DNA of 41,926 nucleotides, taken from Acidimicrobiales bacterium (GTDB lineage: Bacteria; Actinomycetota; Acidimicrobiia; Acidimicrobiales; RAAP-2). The translations under genes and the position numbers were made by a program. Location of the stretch: assembly GCA_017883105.1 (NCBI GenBank), contig JADGOF010000001.1, forward strand, positions 1 through 41,926, given 5' to 3'. Below, in pieces: positions 25,469-33,695 of this stretch; within the stretch, counting starts at the first letter, position 1, and each line of letters begins with the position of its first letter. The notes under the pieces were generated by a model that was not told the origin of the DNA, searched no databases, and saw only the letters and a list, made by a program, of their open reading frames with translations.

Positions 25469-28400
25469 CTACCGGCCGAGATCGGACGGGGACAGTGACG
25501 CCGCTCGCCCGTGGTGGCGTGTCAACGAGGTATCGCCAGCCCGCGCCGTCACAAGGGCATCCCCGATTGAAGTTGGAAACGCAGTGACCGGCGAGTTGGC
25601 CACCTCATGGTCAATACATTCGGGTCCTTGGGCTCGGCGTTCTTCCTCGGCAATGGAAGCGCTCGACGACCCCGGCTCCGTTTCCTGAGTCGGCTTTGGC
25701 GTCAAGGCTTCGGTGATCTCGGCTTGCCGGCCACGTAGGGCTGCGAGTCGGGGCATCTGGTCGAAGGGCCGGCCGATCATCGCGCCGGCCTGCTCGGCGT
25801 TTGCTGTGGCGGAGCCAAGTTCCCGTGCGTCGTCGGTTAGCCGCTCTTCAAGATCTCCGAGCCGGTTGGCGAGCCTGCTCACTAGACCTACGGGATGTTC
25901 GCGCTCGATGTCGGCGGCACCGATCACAGTCGGGTGGAGCGGGGCGTCGGGGAAGAAGAGATGGAGCTCGTCCTCCCCGATCTCGCCCTTGACGGCGATC
26001 GCAAGGTCGAGCCCGGCGAGGTTCCCGATGCCAATGGTCTCCCCGTGCCGATATCGGGCATCGACGAGTGCGGCTTTGATGCGATCGCCGGCATCGGCGC
26101 GCTTCTCACAAGTAACACCCGTGATGGTGGCTCGGAAGGCGTCGCCGGAGATGTCCGTTCGGAGCGCCAATGCGCGTTCGATCCTGGCCATGTCGCGTTG
26201 AAGCCGTTCTATAGTGGGACCAGAGCCAGCGATCGTCTTGGACAGGCGGCGCTGTTCGACTGCGTGGGCCGATGCCATGCGTTCGAGCTTTGCCACCTCG
26301 GAGTCCACGCCGGCCTTCTCCATGATGAGCGGGTTGCCGGTGGCGAGTGCCTTCACCTCGCCGTAGCTGAGTGACTGCTCGCCGACGTCGTCCAGCTGGC
26401 GGGCAAGGGTTGCGTCTCCCCTAGTGACCTGGGCGATGAAGCCAGCCTTGCGCTCGACGGTGCCCCACATGAAGACGTCGAAGCTGGACTCGGTGACGTA
26501 GCGGAGGATCTCTATGTCTCGGTTGAGATTCCCTTGGCGGAGGATGCGACCTTCCCGTTGCTCGATGTCGGCCGGCCTCCAGGGGCAGTCCACATGGTGG
26601 AGCGCGACCGCACGGGCCTGCACGTTGGTTCCCACACCCATCTTCTCTGTCGATCCGATCAATACCCCCACCAATCCCGATCGGCACTGCGCGAACAGTT
26701 CGGCCTTCTCCCGGTCATTCTTCGCGTCGTGCATGAAGCGGACGGCCTCGGTCGGCACGCCCCGGTCGATGAGTTGGGACTTCAGCTCGTCGTAGACGTT
26801 CCACTCGCGTCGGGGTGTACCGATGTCGCAGAAGACCAACTGGAGCGCCCCGCGGCGCGATCCCTGCTCTGGGTACTCACGGTCGTTGTTGTCGACCCAG
26901 ATGCGACTGATCCGTTCTGCCGCCGCGCCGATCTTCCCGCCGTCGGGGTCGGGGTGCAGCCCGACGAGGCGGAGGTCGAGGGCGGCCTTTCGACCGTCGC
27001 CGGTCACTTTCAACATGTTGTCCTCTTCCGGCCTTACGGCACCCCGGGAGACGGCCTCGGCCCGAGCCACGAGGCCCTCGACATAGGTGAGGAGGCGATC
27101 GGAAGGTGGAACAACCACCACTTCGGCACGGCCGCCAAGGAGATTCGGCGTCGGAAGGGCGAGCTGCTCGGCTGTCCTGATGTCGGCCACCTCGGAGAAC
27201 ATCGAGACCAGTTCGGGGACGTTGGCGAACCGGGCGAAGCGGTCCTTCATCCGGTAGCTGCCACCGTCAGGGGCAAGCTCCAGGTTGGTCACGGTCCTCC
27301 CGAAGTTCGCGGCCCAGCCATCGAAAGTGGCAATTCCGGCTGCCGCCAGGGCATCGGGCTGCAGATAGCGCTGCATGACGTAGAGCTCGGAGATGGAGTT
27401 GGCTACGAACGTGGCGGTGGCGAACGTGGCAACCCGGTCACCGTGACGCCCCCGTAGAACCCGCAGCTTGAGTTCGATGTCCATGGCGCGCTTCGATCCC
27501 GAGCCGCCCACGCCCTGGATGCGGGTGGGGAAAGCGAGGTTCTTCGCCACGTGGGCCTCGTCCAAGAAGATGTAGTCGACCCCGGTCTCCTCGAATGTCA
27601 CCCCGTCGAGCCGTCGTCCGTCCTCTCGGGACTCCTTGATCCGCTCCTCCATCCGGATGATGGCGGCTTCCAGCTTCTTCACGCTGAGCCCGTGTTCCGC
27701 AGTCGACTGGGCCTGGGCGGTCCTGTAGGCGGCGACCTGGGAGTCGAGGTAGTCCGTCTCGGCCTCCTTGGAAACCGGGATCCGCACGAAGGCGTCGTGG
27801 GTGATGACGACGGCGTCCCAGTCTCCGGTGGCACACCGGGCCACGAACTCCTTTCGTGCGTCGGCTGCGGTGGCGTCCCTGGTCGCCACCAGGACGTTTG
27901 CCAGCGGGTAGGCCTGAAGGAATTCGGCGCTGAACTGTTCGAGCATGTGGTTGGGGACGACGTAGGCGGGCTTGGAAACGAGCCCGAGGCGCTTCATCTC
28001 CATTCCGGCGATCGCCATGGTGGCGGTCTTGCCCGCTCCGACCGCATGTCCGAGCAGCACGGCCGGCTCTTGCACCGATCGCCACGCCGCATCCAGCTGG
28101 TGTTGGTGCGGCCGGAACGCGGATGACAGACCGGGCAGCGACTGATGACTACCGTCCCAGCTCGGGAGGACAACCGAGTTGAACAGCTCGTTGTACCGGC
28201 CGGCCAGCCGTTCGGCCCGGTCTTCGTCCTCCCAGATCCATGCAGCGAAGCGGTCGGAGAGGACCTGCTGCTTCTCCCTGGCCAGGAGCGTCGCCTCCGG
28301 GTTGAACACCCGTCCGCCGTCCCCGTCGGGGTCGTAGACGACGGCCGAGGTCTGATTGAGCGATTTGGTGAGCAGGTTCACGGCATCGAGCCGGTCGGTA

Positions 28401-30484
28401 CCCCAGGCGGACGTCATGGTCACGCTCTGCTTCTGCCAGGTCGGAACGGCGATGGTCCAGGTGGCCGTGACCTCGATGTGCTCGACGGCTACCTGAGTGG
28501 CACCAAGGGCCTCGCGGACGAACGCGGCCACATCGGTGGACTCGATCCAGGTGGCTCCGGGCCGGGCGTCAATCTCTTCCGGTAGCAGGTCGTCGGGGAG
28601 GACTATTCGGAGTGCGGCCACGTTAGGTGCGAACCGGGCGTCATCGGCGACGGCCGCCTCTGCCTCGCGGAGCTTCACCCGTACATTGCCCGAGAGGTAC
28701 CGGGCGCCAGGGACGAGTTGATCCGTCAATGGGTCGTCGAAGACCAGGGTCCCGAGACGGTGCCGGGCATCGACAGCTTCGATGCCGAGCAGGGCGGCCA
28801 CCCGGTCAAGGGTGACGATTCCCGATTCGTCGAGGCAGATGGTGACTGCCTCTTCGGGGCTGTCCGCTCGTCCCCTCACCTCCCGGGGACCGACCACCCG
28901 CTCGGAGAAGATCGCAGCTTTCTGTGCCGACTTGGTCTCGGAGTCGAACACTTCGAGGGCGAGGAGGGACGGGAAGTCCGGGTCGGTGCGGAACCCACCG
29001 AGCTTCGGGCTCCGGCGGCCGAAGATCGCCTCACCGGACTCCGCGTCGATCCTCCCCGTCTCGTAGCTGGTGAAGCGACTGATGGGTTCGTAGCGGGCCA
29101 CGTAGTCGTCGTAGTGGTCGTTCAACCGCTCCTGTGCGTTCCGGAACACGTCATCATCGGTACTCCCGGCCTGGAGGGTGAGCACCTCGGCCAGGGTGTT
29201 ACGCAGCTCGCAGAGTGCGCGCAATTCCTTTGCCTGGCCCTTCGGCGTCGCCTGGAACGGCTCCAGCTCGCCGTTCCGCACCCGGGCGAAGGTCGCCACG
29301 CCGGTGGCGATGATGGAGCCCTCCTTGTGCACCGGGAACGCTTCGAGCGTGAGGCCGGACAGGCCGGTGGCCGGACCGGGGATCCGTGTGGGCTCGGACC
29401 GTGGCTGGTAGGTGAGGCCGGCGTCTCGTGCCCGGGTGACGATGGCGGCCATTGCCGGTGCAATGGTCTTGTCCGGGTCGGCAATCACGTCCAGGTCGTC
29501 CGCCCCGTACTGGCCGTTCACCCGGCGGAGTTCCCCGAGGATCATCTCGGGATGGGCGGCGAAGTATTCGTTGACGGTGACCTCGCCGTCGACAGTGGTC
29601 ACCGGGCTGAGGGAGAGCCAACGCTCGCCGGCAAGCGCGGCGCCGGGCATCCGTTTTCGGAGGAGCACGATGTCGGTGACGACATCGGTACCCGACGTGG
29701 CTCGGAAGGTCCCGGCCGGGAGCCGGACGGCCCCGAGCAGGTTGGCTCGTTCGGCCATTTCCTGGCGGGCCGCGTCGGCCTGGGCGTCAAGGGTGAATCG
29801 GCTGGTGACGACAGCCAGGAGCCCGCCGGGCCGTGTCAGATCGAGGCTCTTGATGATGAAGTGGTTGTGGATCGAGTGGCGACCGGTGTTGTGATCGGGA
29901 TCGTGCAGTGTGATCTTGCCGAACGGGACGTTCCCGATGACCAGGTCCAGGTCGCCCTCCGGTAGAGCAGTGTCCGCGAAGCTTTCTGCTCGGATGGTGG
30001 CCGACGGATAGAGCGCGGCGGCGATGCCAGCCGTGGCCGGGTCGAGCTCCACCCCGGTGATCGAACACTCCGGCGGTGCGAAGCCGATGAAGTTGCCCGA
30101 CCCACAACCGGGTTCCAGGACCTTGCCGCCAGCGAAGCCGAGGTCGGCGACGGCAGACCAGACGGCTTGGACCACTTCGGCCGAGGTGTAATGGGCGTTG
30201 ATCGTTGTCCGTCGTGCTGCCGCCCACTCCGTGTCGGACAGAAGGGTGTGCAGCTCGACTCGGGTGGCGGCAAAGCGTGGATTGGACTCGTCGAACACTT
30301 CGGGAACCGCTCCCCAGCTCGCCCATCGCGCCAGGGTGGCCCGTTCCGACTGGGTTGCCGATCGCCCATCGGATTGCAGTTGCCGGAGGACCCGGAGGGC
30401 CGCCAGGTTCGCTGCGGTCTTGGCTACCGCTCCTGGCGGAGCAAGGTCGTGCTGTCCGGCTGGTCGGAATCCATCGCCGCCCAA
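25469..30484 (-). CDS. Giant N6-adenine DNA methylase fused to SNF2-like helicase
   Basis: A protein of about 1,671 aa, last in the transfer operon. The N-terminal methylase domain has motif I VLEPGCGSGNF (about 122-132) and catalytic motif IV NVPF (about 185-188), a variant of NPPY. The helicase domain has Walker A GHAVGAGKT (about 812-820), DEAH (about 975-978) and motif VI QREGRILRQG (about 1309-1318). A coiled region and a basic tail (TAFPTSIGDAL..., ending in LGR) follow. Such DarB-like fusions are carried by phages, plasmids and integrative elements and are thought to protect incoming DNA from restriction. The start is unclear. Homology reaches upstream into the overlapping small gene, where the only in-frame start codon near it is TTG 30484. 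A GTG at 30886 with an excellent ribosome-binding site (AGGAGGT) is in the same frame, but the sequence in between shows coding bias for another frame. Confidence 0.85.
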   Translation of the reverse strand: MGGDGFRPAGQHDLAPPGAVAKTAANLAALRVLRQLQSDGRSATQSERATLARWASWGAVPEVFDESNPRFAATRVELHTLLSDTEWAAARRTTINAHYTSAEVVQAVWSAVADLGFAGGKVLEPGCGSGNFIGFAPPECSITGVELDPATAGIAAALYPSATIRAESFADTALPEGDLDLVIGNVPFGKITLHDPDHNTGRHSIHNHFIIKSLDLTRPGGLLAVVTSRFTLDAQADAARQEMAERANLLGAVRLPAGTFRATSGTDVVTDIVLLRKRMPGAALAGERWLSLSPVTTVDGEVTVNEYFAAHPEMILGELRRVNGQYGADDLDVIADPDKTIAPAMAAIVTRARDAGLTYQPRSEPTRIPGPATGLSGLTLEAFPVHKEGSIIATGVATFARVRNGELEPFQATPKGQAKELRALCELRNTLAEVLTLQAGSTDDDVFRNAQERLNDHYDDYVARYEPISRFTSYETGRIDAESGEAIFGRRSPKLGGFRTDPDFPSLLALEVFDSETKSAQKAAIFSERVVGPREVRGRADSPEEAVTICLDESGIVTLDRVAALLGIEAVDARHRLGTLVFDDPLTDQLVPGARYLSGNVRVKLREAEAAVADDARFAPNVAALRIVLPDDLLPEEIDARPGATWIESTDVAAFVREALGATQVAVEHIEVTATWTIAVPTWQKQSVTMTSAWGTDRLDAVNLLTKSLNQTSAVVYDPDGDGGRVFNPEATLLAREKQQVLSDRFAAWIWEDEDRAERLAGRYNELFNSVVLPSWDGSHQSLPGLSSAFRPHQHQLDAAWRSVQEPAVLLGHAVGAGKTATMAIAGMEMKRLGLVSKPAYVVPNHMLEQFSAEFLQAYPLANVLVATRDATAADARKEFVARCATGDWDAVVITHDAFVRIPVSKEAETDYLDSQVAAYRTAQAQSTAEHGLSVKKLEAAIIRMEERIKESREDGRRLDGVTFEETGVDYIFLDEAHVAKNLAFPTRIQGVGGSGSKRAMDIELKLRVLRGRHGDRVATFATATFVANSISELYVMQRYLQPDALAAAGIATFDGWAANFGRTVTNLELAPDGGSYRMKDRFARFANVPELVSMFSEVADIRTAEQLALPTPNLLGGRAEVVVVPPSDRLLTYVEGLVARAEAVSRGAVRPEEDNMLKVTGDGRKAALDLRLVGLHPDPDGGKIGAAAERISRIWVDNNDREYPEQGSRRGALQLVFCDIGTPRREWNVYDELKSQLIDRGVPTEAVRFMHDAKNDREKAELFAQCRSGLVGVLIGSTEKMGVGTNVQARAVALHHVDCPWRPADIEQREGRILRQGNLNRDIEILRYVTESSFDVFMWGTVERKAGFIAQVTRGDATLARQLDDVGEQSLSYGEVKALATGNPLIMEKAGVDSEVAKLERMASAHAVEQRRLSKTIAGSGPTIERLQRDMARIERALALRTDISGDAFRATITGVTCEKRADAGDRIKAALVDARYRHGETIGIGNLAGLDLAIAVKGEIGEDELHLFFPDAPLHPTVIGAADIEREHPVGLVSRLANRLGDLEERLTDDARELGSATANAEQAGAMIGRPFDQMPRLAALRGRQAEITEALTPKPTQETEPGSSSASIAEEERRAQGPECIDHEVANSPVTAFPTSIGDALVTARAGDTSLTRHHGRAASLSPSDLGR

Positions 30485-30792
30485 AGGTCCTGTTGCACCT
30501 GGATACTGAAGGCCATCGCCGAGTCCGGGTCCATTGGCTCCTCCGGCTGCTCCGGCTGCTCCGGTGACGTCGGGTAGATCAGGTCTTGGACCGACTCCTC
30601 GGCCATCATCCTGGCCGCCAAGTCCTTCTCCCCGAGTTCCGGCTTCGAGAGCCTCAAGTAGGTCGAGGAGACTTGGCGTTCGGCCTCCTCCCCGATCTCG
30701 GTGAAGTACGCCTCCGGGTCCTCGATCGCGCTGTACTGGTCCGGGAAGTGTTGGAGCAGGTGCTGCTTGGCCTTCAGTCCATAGTGGTTCAC
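30424..30792 (-). CDS. Small hypothetical protein preceding the methylase-helicase
   Basis: A 122-aa acidic protein of unknown function. It opens with NHYGLKAKQHLLQHFPDQYS and has the helical segment AYFTEIGEEAERQVSSTYLR. Codons end almost always in G or C, which marks this frame as the truly coding one here, against the overlapping frame of the giant gene. The GTG at 30792 was chosen because AAAGG lies about 10 nt upstream; GTG 30801 would be too close to it. The 3' end overlaps the start of the giant gene by about 61 bp (or the whole gene is nested if that gene starts at 30886). It is likely a partner or regulator of the methylase-helicase. Confidence 0.68.
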   Translation of the reverse strand: MNHYGLKAKQHLLQHFPDQYSAIEDPEAYFTEIGEEAERQVSSTYLRLSKPELGEKDLAARMMAEESVQDLIYPTSPEQPEQPEEPMDPDSAMAFSIQVQQDLWAAMDSDQPDSTTLLRQER

Positions 30793-31065
30793 CGCTACCA
30801 CCTTTCAATAGCTGGTCGAAATCTAGTTGTTGCGTATCTCCGAGTTGCTCTGTTCCGCTGTCTCGTCGGGCTCCCCAGCGCCTCACGCCGACCTCCTGTC
30901 ACCGTAATTGGTGGATGCGACAGGTCGAGCGGGTGCCGGGGAGCTGGGGCGATTGTCGGGAGTTGAGCACGGCCATCTTGGCCACCGCCGAAGGGGGGCA
31001 CCTGGATGGCCGAGGACGAGGGTGTCCCCACGTGGCTGGAAGTTGTCGGGCATGGAAGGAGTGGC

Positions 31066-31521
31066 CTACCGTCCGAGTTCGGCTGGTTGTCTCGACGTGC
31101 CCCGATCCCGCTCATGGCAGGTCTTGGCCGTGCTGTCTGCCTGGCGTCCCCGGATGCCGGCCAAGGCCTCGTCGACCGACGTCGGGAATGCTGTCGACGC
31201 GTGTTCGGCACTGTCCTCGACAGTGGCCCTTTCAGCGTCCCTAGTACCGGCATCGGCGTCTCTGCGGGCGTCGGCTGCGCGCTCCTGTTCCTGGCGGGTA
31301 ATGGTCTGCTGGGCCACGAGTGCACTGGCTTCGCGCTCGGCCCGCTTTCGTTCGTCGAGCTGTCGGGCAGCCTCGGTAGCCAATCGCCGTTCGGCTTCTG
31401 CTTCCTGTTGGCGGCGGCGGGCGCGTTGCTCGGTCATCTGGAGCCCACCGGACATCGAGGTGCGGAGCACCTGGGTCAGATGCCCGTGGAGCTCCTGGGC
31501 GATGTTCTCCTCTCCGCTCAT
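31066..31521 (-). CDS. Coiled-coil protein with shared C-terminal tail
   Basis: A 151-aa protein. Residues about 25-95 form a highly charged coiled coil rich in Glu, Arg and Ala (EQRARRRQQEAEAERR and similar). The tail, STAFPTSVDEALAGIRG and then a basic stretch ending in AELGR, resembles the end of the giant methylase-helicase (TAFPTSIGDAL..., ending in SDLGR). The two tails may be a common export or docking signal. The ATG overlaps the stop of the DUF4913 gene by 4 bp. The 273 bp between its end and the small gene at 30792 hold no supported gene, but do contain the AGGAGGT-GTG start-like site at 30886. Confidence 0.7.
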   Translation of the reverse strand: MSGEENIAQELHGHLTQVLRTSMSGGLQMTEQRARRRQQEAEAERRLATEAARQLDERKRAEREASALVAQQTITRQEQERAADARRDADAGTRDAERATVEDSAEHASTAFPTSVDEALAGIRGRQADSTAKTCHERDRGTSRQPAELGR

Positions 31522-31958
31522 GCCTTCTCCTCACGGTTAGTCGCGACTGCTGTTGTGGACGGGTTCGTCGTTGGTCCCGGCCTGAGCAGCCAGTCGTCGG
31601 GCGGGTCGAGTGCGAGGAGCGGTGGGATGTCACGGCCGTGTGTCGTGTGGCAGTGGCCGAACGGGCCAATGTCGGGGTTGCACAGTTGGGTCAACTGGGG
31701 ATCGGCGTGGTCCACCCACCACGTGTTCATCCCCGTCCCTCCTTCGAGACGGAGGGCCTCCCAGGCGCGCCACAGCGCCTCGATTCGCTGGACGGCCTCT
31801 GGGTGGTCCCACCATGACGGGCACCACTCAAACGTGCGCTTGATCTCGCGCTCGAGATTCGGACACAGCCACTGGGCCACCCAGGTCGCGCTGTCGGGGA
31901 AGCCAGGCTTCGGTGGCTGATCCATCTCGCCTACTGGGCCCTCTACAGTGATGCTCAC
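31518..31958 (-). CDS. DUF4913-type protein of conjugative elements
   Basis: A 146-aa tryptophan-rich protein resembling the DUF4913 family, found mostly next to conjugation genes in actinobacteria. Characteristic segments are WVAQWLCPNLEREIKRTFEW, CPSWWDHPEAVQRIEALW, MNTWWVDHADPQL and a CNPDIGPFGHC segment. The function is unknown. The GTG at 31958 was chosen because AAGGAG lies 7 nt upstream and because it overlaps the stop of the coupling-protein gene (GTGA). A longer open frame upstream is a shadow of the coupling protein. A role as adaptor between coupling protein and substrate is possible from position only. Confidence 0.8.
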   Translation of the reverse strand: MSITVEGPVGEMDQPPKPGFPDSATWVAQWLCPNLEREIKRTFEWCPSWWDHPEAVQRIEALWRAWEALRLEGGTGMNTWWVDHADPQLTQLCNPDIGPFGHCHTTHGRDIPPLLALDPPDDWLLRPGPTTNPSTTAVATNREEKA

Positions 31959-33685
31959 GTTCGGTCTCCTTTTGTCTTCGCTTCGGCATGGTTCGCCACC
32001 GCCGCGGCCAGCGAGGCCCGGACCTCTGCGGCGTAGGGGCCGTCGAGCACGCTTTCGGTGCGGATCAGCACCGGGTCGATGCCCGAAGCCATGAGGACTG
32101 CCCGGCCCCGGGGGAGCGCGGCCAGTGTCGCCACGTCGAAGATCGGCTCTCGTCGCGTCGCATACGACCGGCTGTGGCCCTGGTGGCCGCCGTTGTAGGA
32201 GGTGGTGAGCTGGCGGGTGTCCATCTCCCCGCAGACCGAGGAGATGTCGTCCAAGAACCCCTGTTCGTTCGACCCGCCGCCGTAGAGACGGATGTTGGCT
32301 GCACCCCAGAGCTTCCGCATGCCCTGCTCGCCCCACACGTCGACCCCTTGGGACCATGACTGGAGGAACGACATCAGGATGATTCCCCGAGACCCGTAGT
32401 GGCTGTACAGGTCGGGGAGCTCTCGCCAGCGGCACACGTTCGCTACCTCATCGAGGGGACAGACCATCGGGACCGCCAGCCGGCCACCGGCGGAGCGGGC
32501 GGCCAACCGCTCGGCGGAGAGCACCACCGCGGCGGTGAGGGCAGCCGTGAGCGGCCCGGCCGAACCGGGTCCTTCCTTGGACAGGGAGTACAGCGTGCCG
32601 GACGACGCCGCGAACACATCGGTGTCGAACCGGGGCCGATCGTCATGACGGTCGGTGATCCAGTCACCGAGATTGGGGTCGGCCAGGAAGGAGACGTCCT
32701 TTCGGGCGGTGCCGAACACCCCGGCTCGCTGCTTGTCCGGTTGGTTCATGACGTCGAGCAGGGCCTGGGCGGCCAGTTCGTGGCCAGAGGCGGCCAGCCG
32801 GGAGACCACCCGGTCGTTCCGACCGGTCGACAGCCACTGGTAGACGGTGGTGAGGGGCTGATCGGACAGCCGAGCGGCCAGCAACAGGATCGCCAGCAGT
32901 TCCTCTCCTTCGGGGTCGAAGTAGGCGTCACGTTGGGCCCCCGGCGGTCGGCTGGCCGCGGAAAACAGCCCGGCCAGGACGCGCGCGCCGGCCAAGTCTC
33001 CGGCCATGTCAAGGGGATTCCACCACCAGGTGGGCCGCCCCTCGGCGATGCCCTGGGGATCGAAGACCCACACCGCGGCGCGCATACTGCGGGGGCCCGA
33101 CGTGAGGTCGACCACGTCGCGCTTGTTCGAACATGTGTAGACCGCCCCGGGGGCAGCGAGGATGGCCGGGGCCACTTGGGTGGTGGTCTTGCCGGTCCTT
33201 GCCCCGGCGATGATGGCGGCCACGTCCTCCCAGCTCTGGCGGATTACCTGTCCACTGACTACGTCGGTTCCGAGCGCGAGTCCCTTGCCCACCTCGGGGG
33301 CGACCGGAGCGTGCTGCTGGTCGGTATAGCGACGCAGGGCCTTGGCATTGCGGGGGAGCCGCTTGGCCAGGACGTCGACCAGCTCTCGACTCGAGCGGAC
33401 GTGCGAGACGATTATTGCGATGACGCCAGCAATCAGTCCTCCGGCTGCCAATTCGGCGCCGAGGAGGTACGTAGCGGCCAGTGGCCACGACATGTTCTTC
33501 CGGATCAGATCGATTATCAGCGCCACCGGGTTTTTCGGCGGCGCGGCTATGTGGTCGATGGAGGCGCCGAGCAGGACAGCTGTCCAGACGAGGGCAACGA
33601 GCACCACAACGGCTACCACCGCGACGGTGGCGTAGATCTCCTCGGCCATTGTGTTCTGGGACATGCGATTGCGCGGTCGTCTCAT
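31955..33685 (-). CDS. VirD4/TraG-type type IV coupling protein
   Basis: A 576-aa coupling protein that links the relaxosome to the type IV channel and drives DNA transfer by ATP hydrolysis. It has two N-terminal membrane segments (about 19-40 and 67-94), Walker A AGARTGKTTT (about 160-169) and Walker B VPMVCPLDEVANV (about 405-417). Further TraG/VirD4 features are WVFDPQG and WWNPLD after Walker A and ILMSFLQSWSQG after Walker B. At 576 aa it is of normal size. The start ATG at 33685 has AGGA nearby upstream and lies 10 bp after the VirB4-like gene. The stop overlaps the next start (GTGA). Confidence 0.9.
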   Translation of the reverse strand: MRRPRNRMSQNTMAEEIYATVAVVAVVVLVALVWTAVLLGASIDHIAAPPKNPVALIIDLIRKNMSWPLAATYLLGAELAAGGLIAGVIAIIVSHVRSSRELVDVLAKRLPRNAKALRRYTDQQHAPVAPEVGKGLALGTDVVSGQVIRQSWEDVAAIIAGARTGKTTTQVAPAILAAPGAVYTCSNKRDVVDLTSGPRSMRAAVWVFDPQGIAEGRPTWWWNPLDMAGDLAGARVLAGLFSAASRPPGAQRDAYFDPEGEELLAILLLAARLSDQPLTTVYQWLSTGRNDRVVSRLAASGHELAAQALLDVMNQPDKQRAGVFGTARKDVSFLADPNLGDWITDRHDDRPRFDTDVFAASSGTLYSLSKEGPGSAGPLTAALTAAVVLSAERLAARSAGGRLAVPMVCPLDEVANVCRWRELPDLYSHYGSRGIILMSFLQSWSQGVDVWGEQGMRKLWGAANIRLYGGGSNEQGFLDDISSVCGEMDTRQLTTSYNGGHQGHSRSYATRREPIFDVATLAALPRGRAVLMASGIDPVLIRTESVLDGPYAAEVRASLAAAVANHAEAKTKGDRT

Positions 33686-33695
33686 CGTTCCTGCC

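Noticed and set aside
28718..29965. 415-codon plus-strand open frame inside the giant gene
   Set aside because: It is antisense to conserved methylase and helicase motifs. Its composition (Gly/Val/Glu-rich) is a mirror of the real frame at high GC, and no domain is visible.
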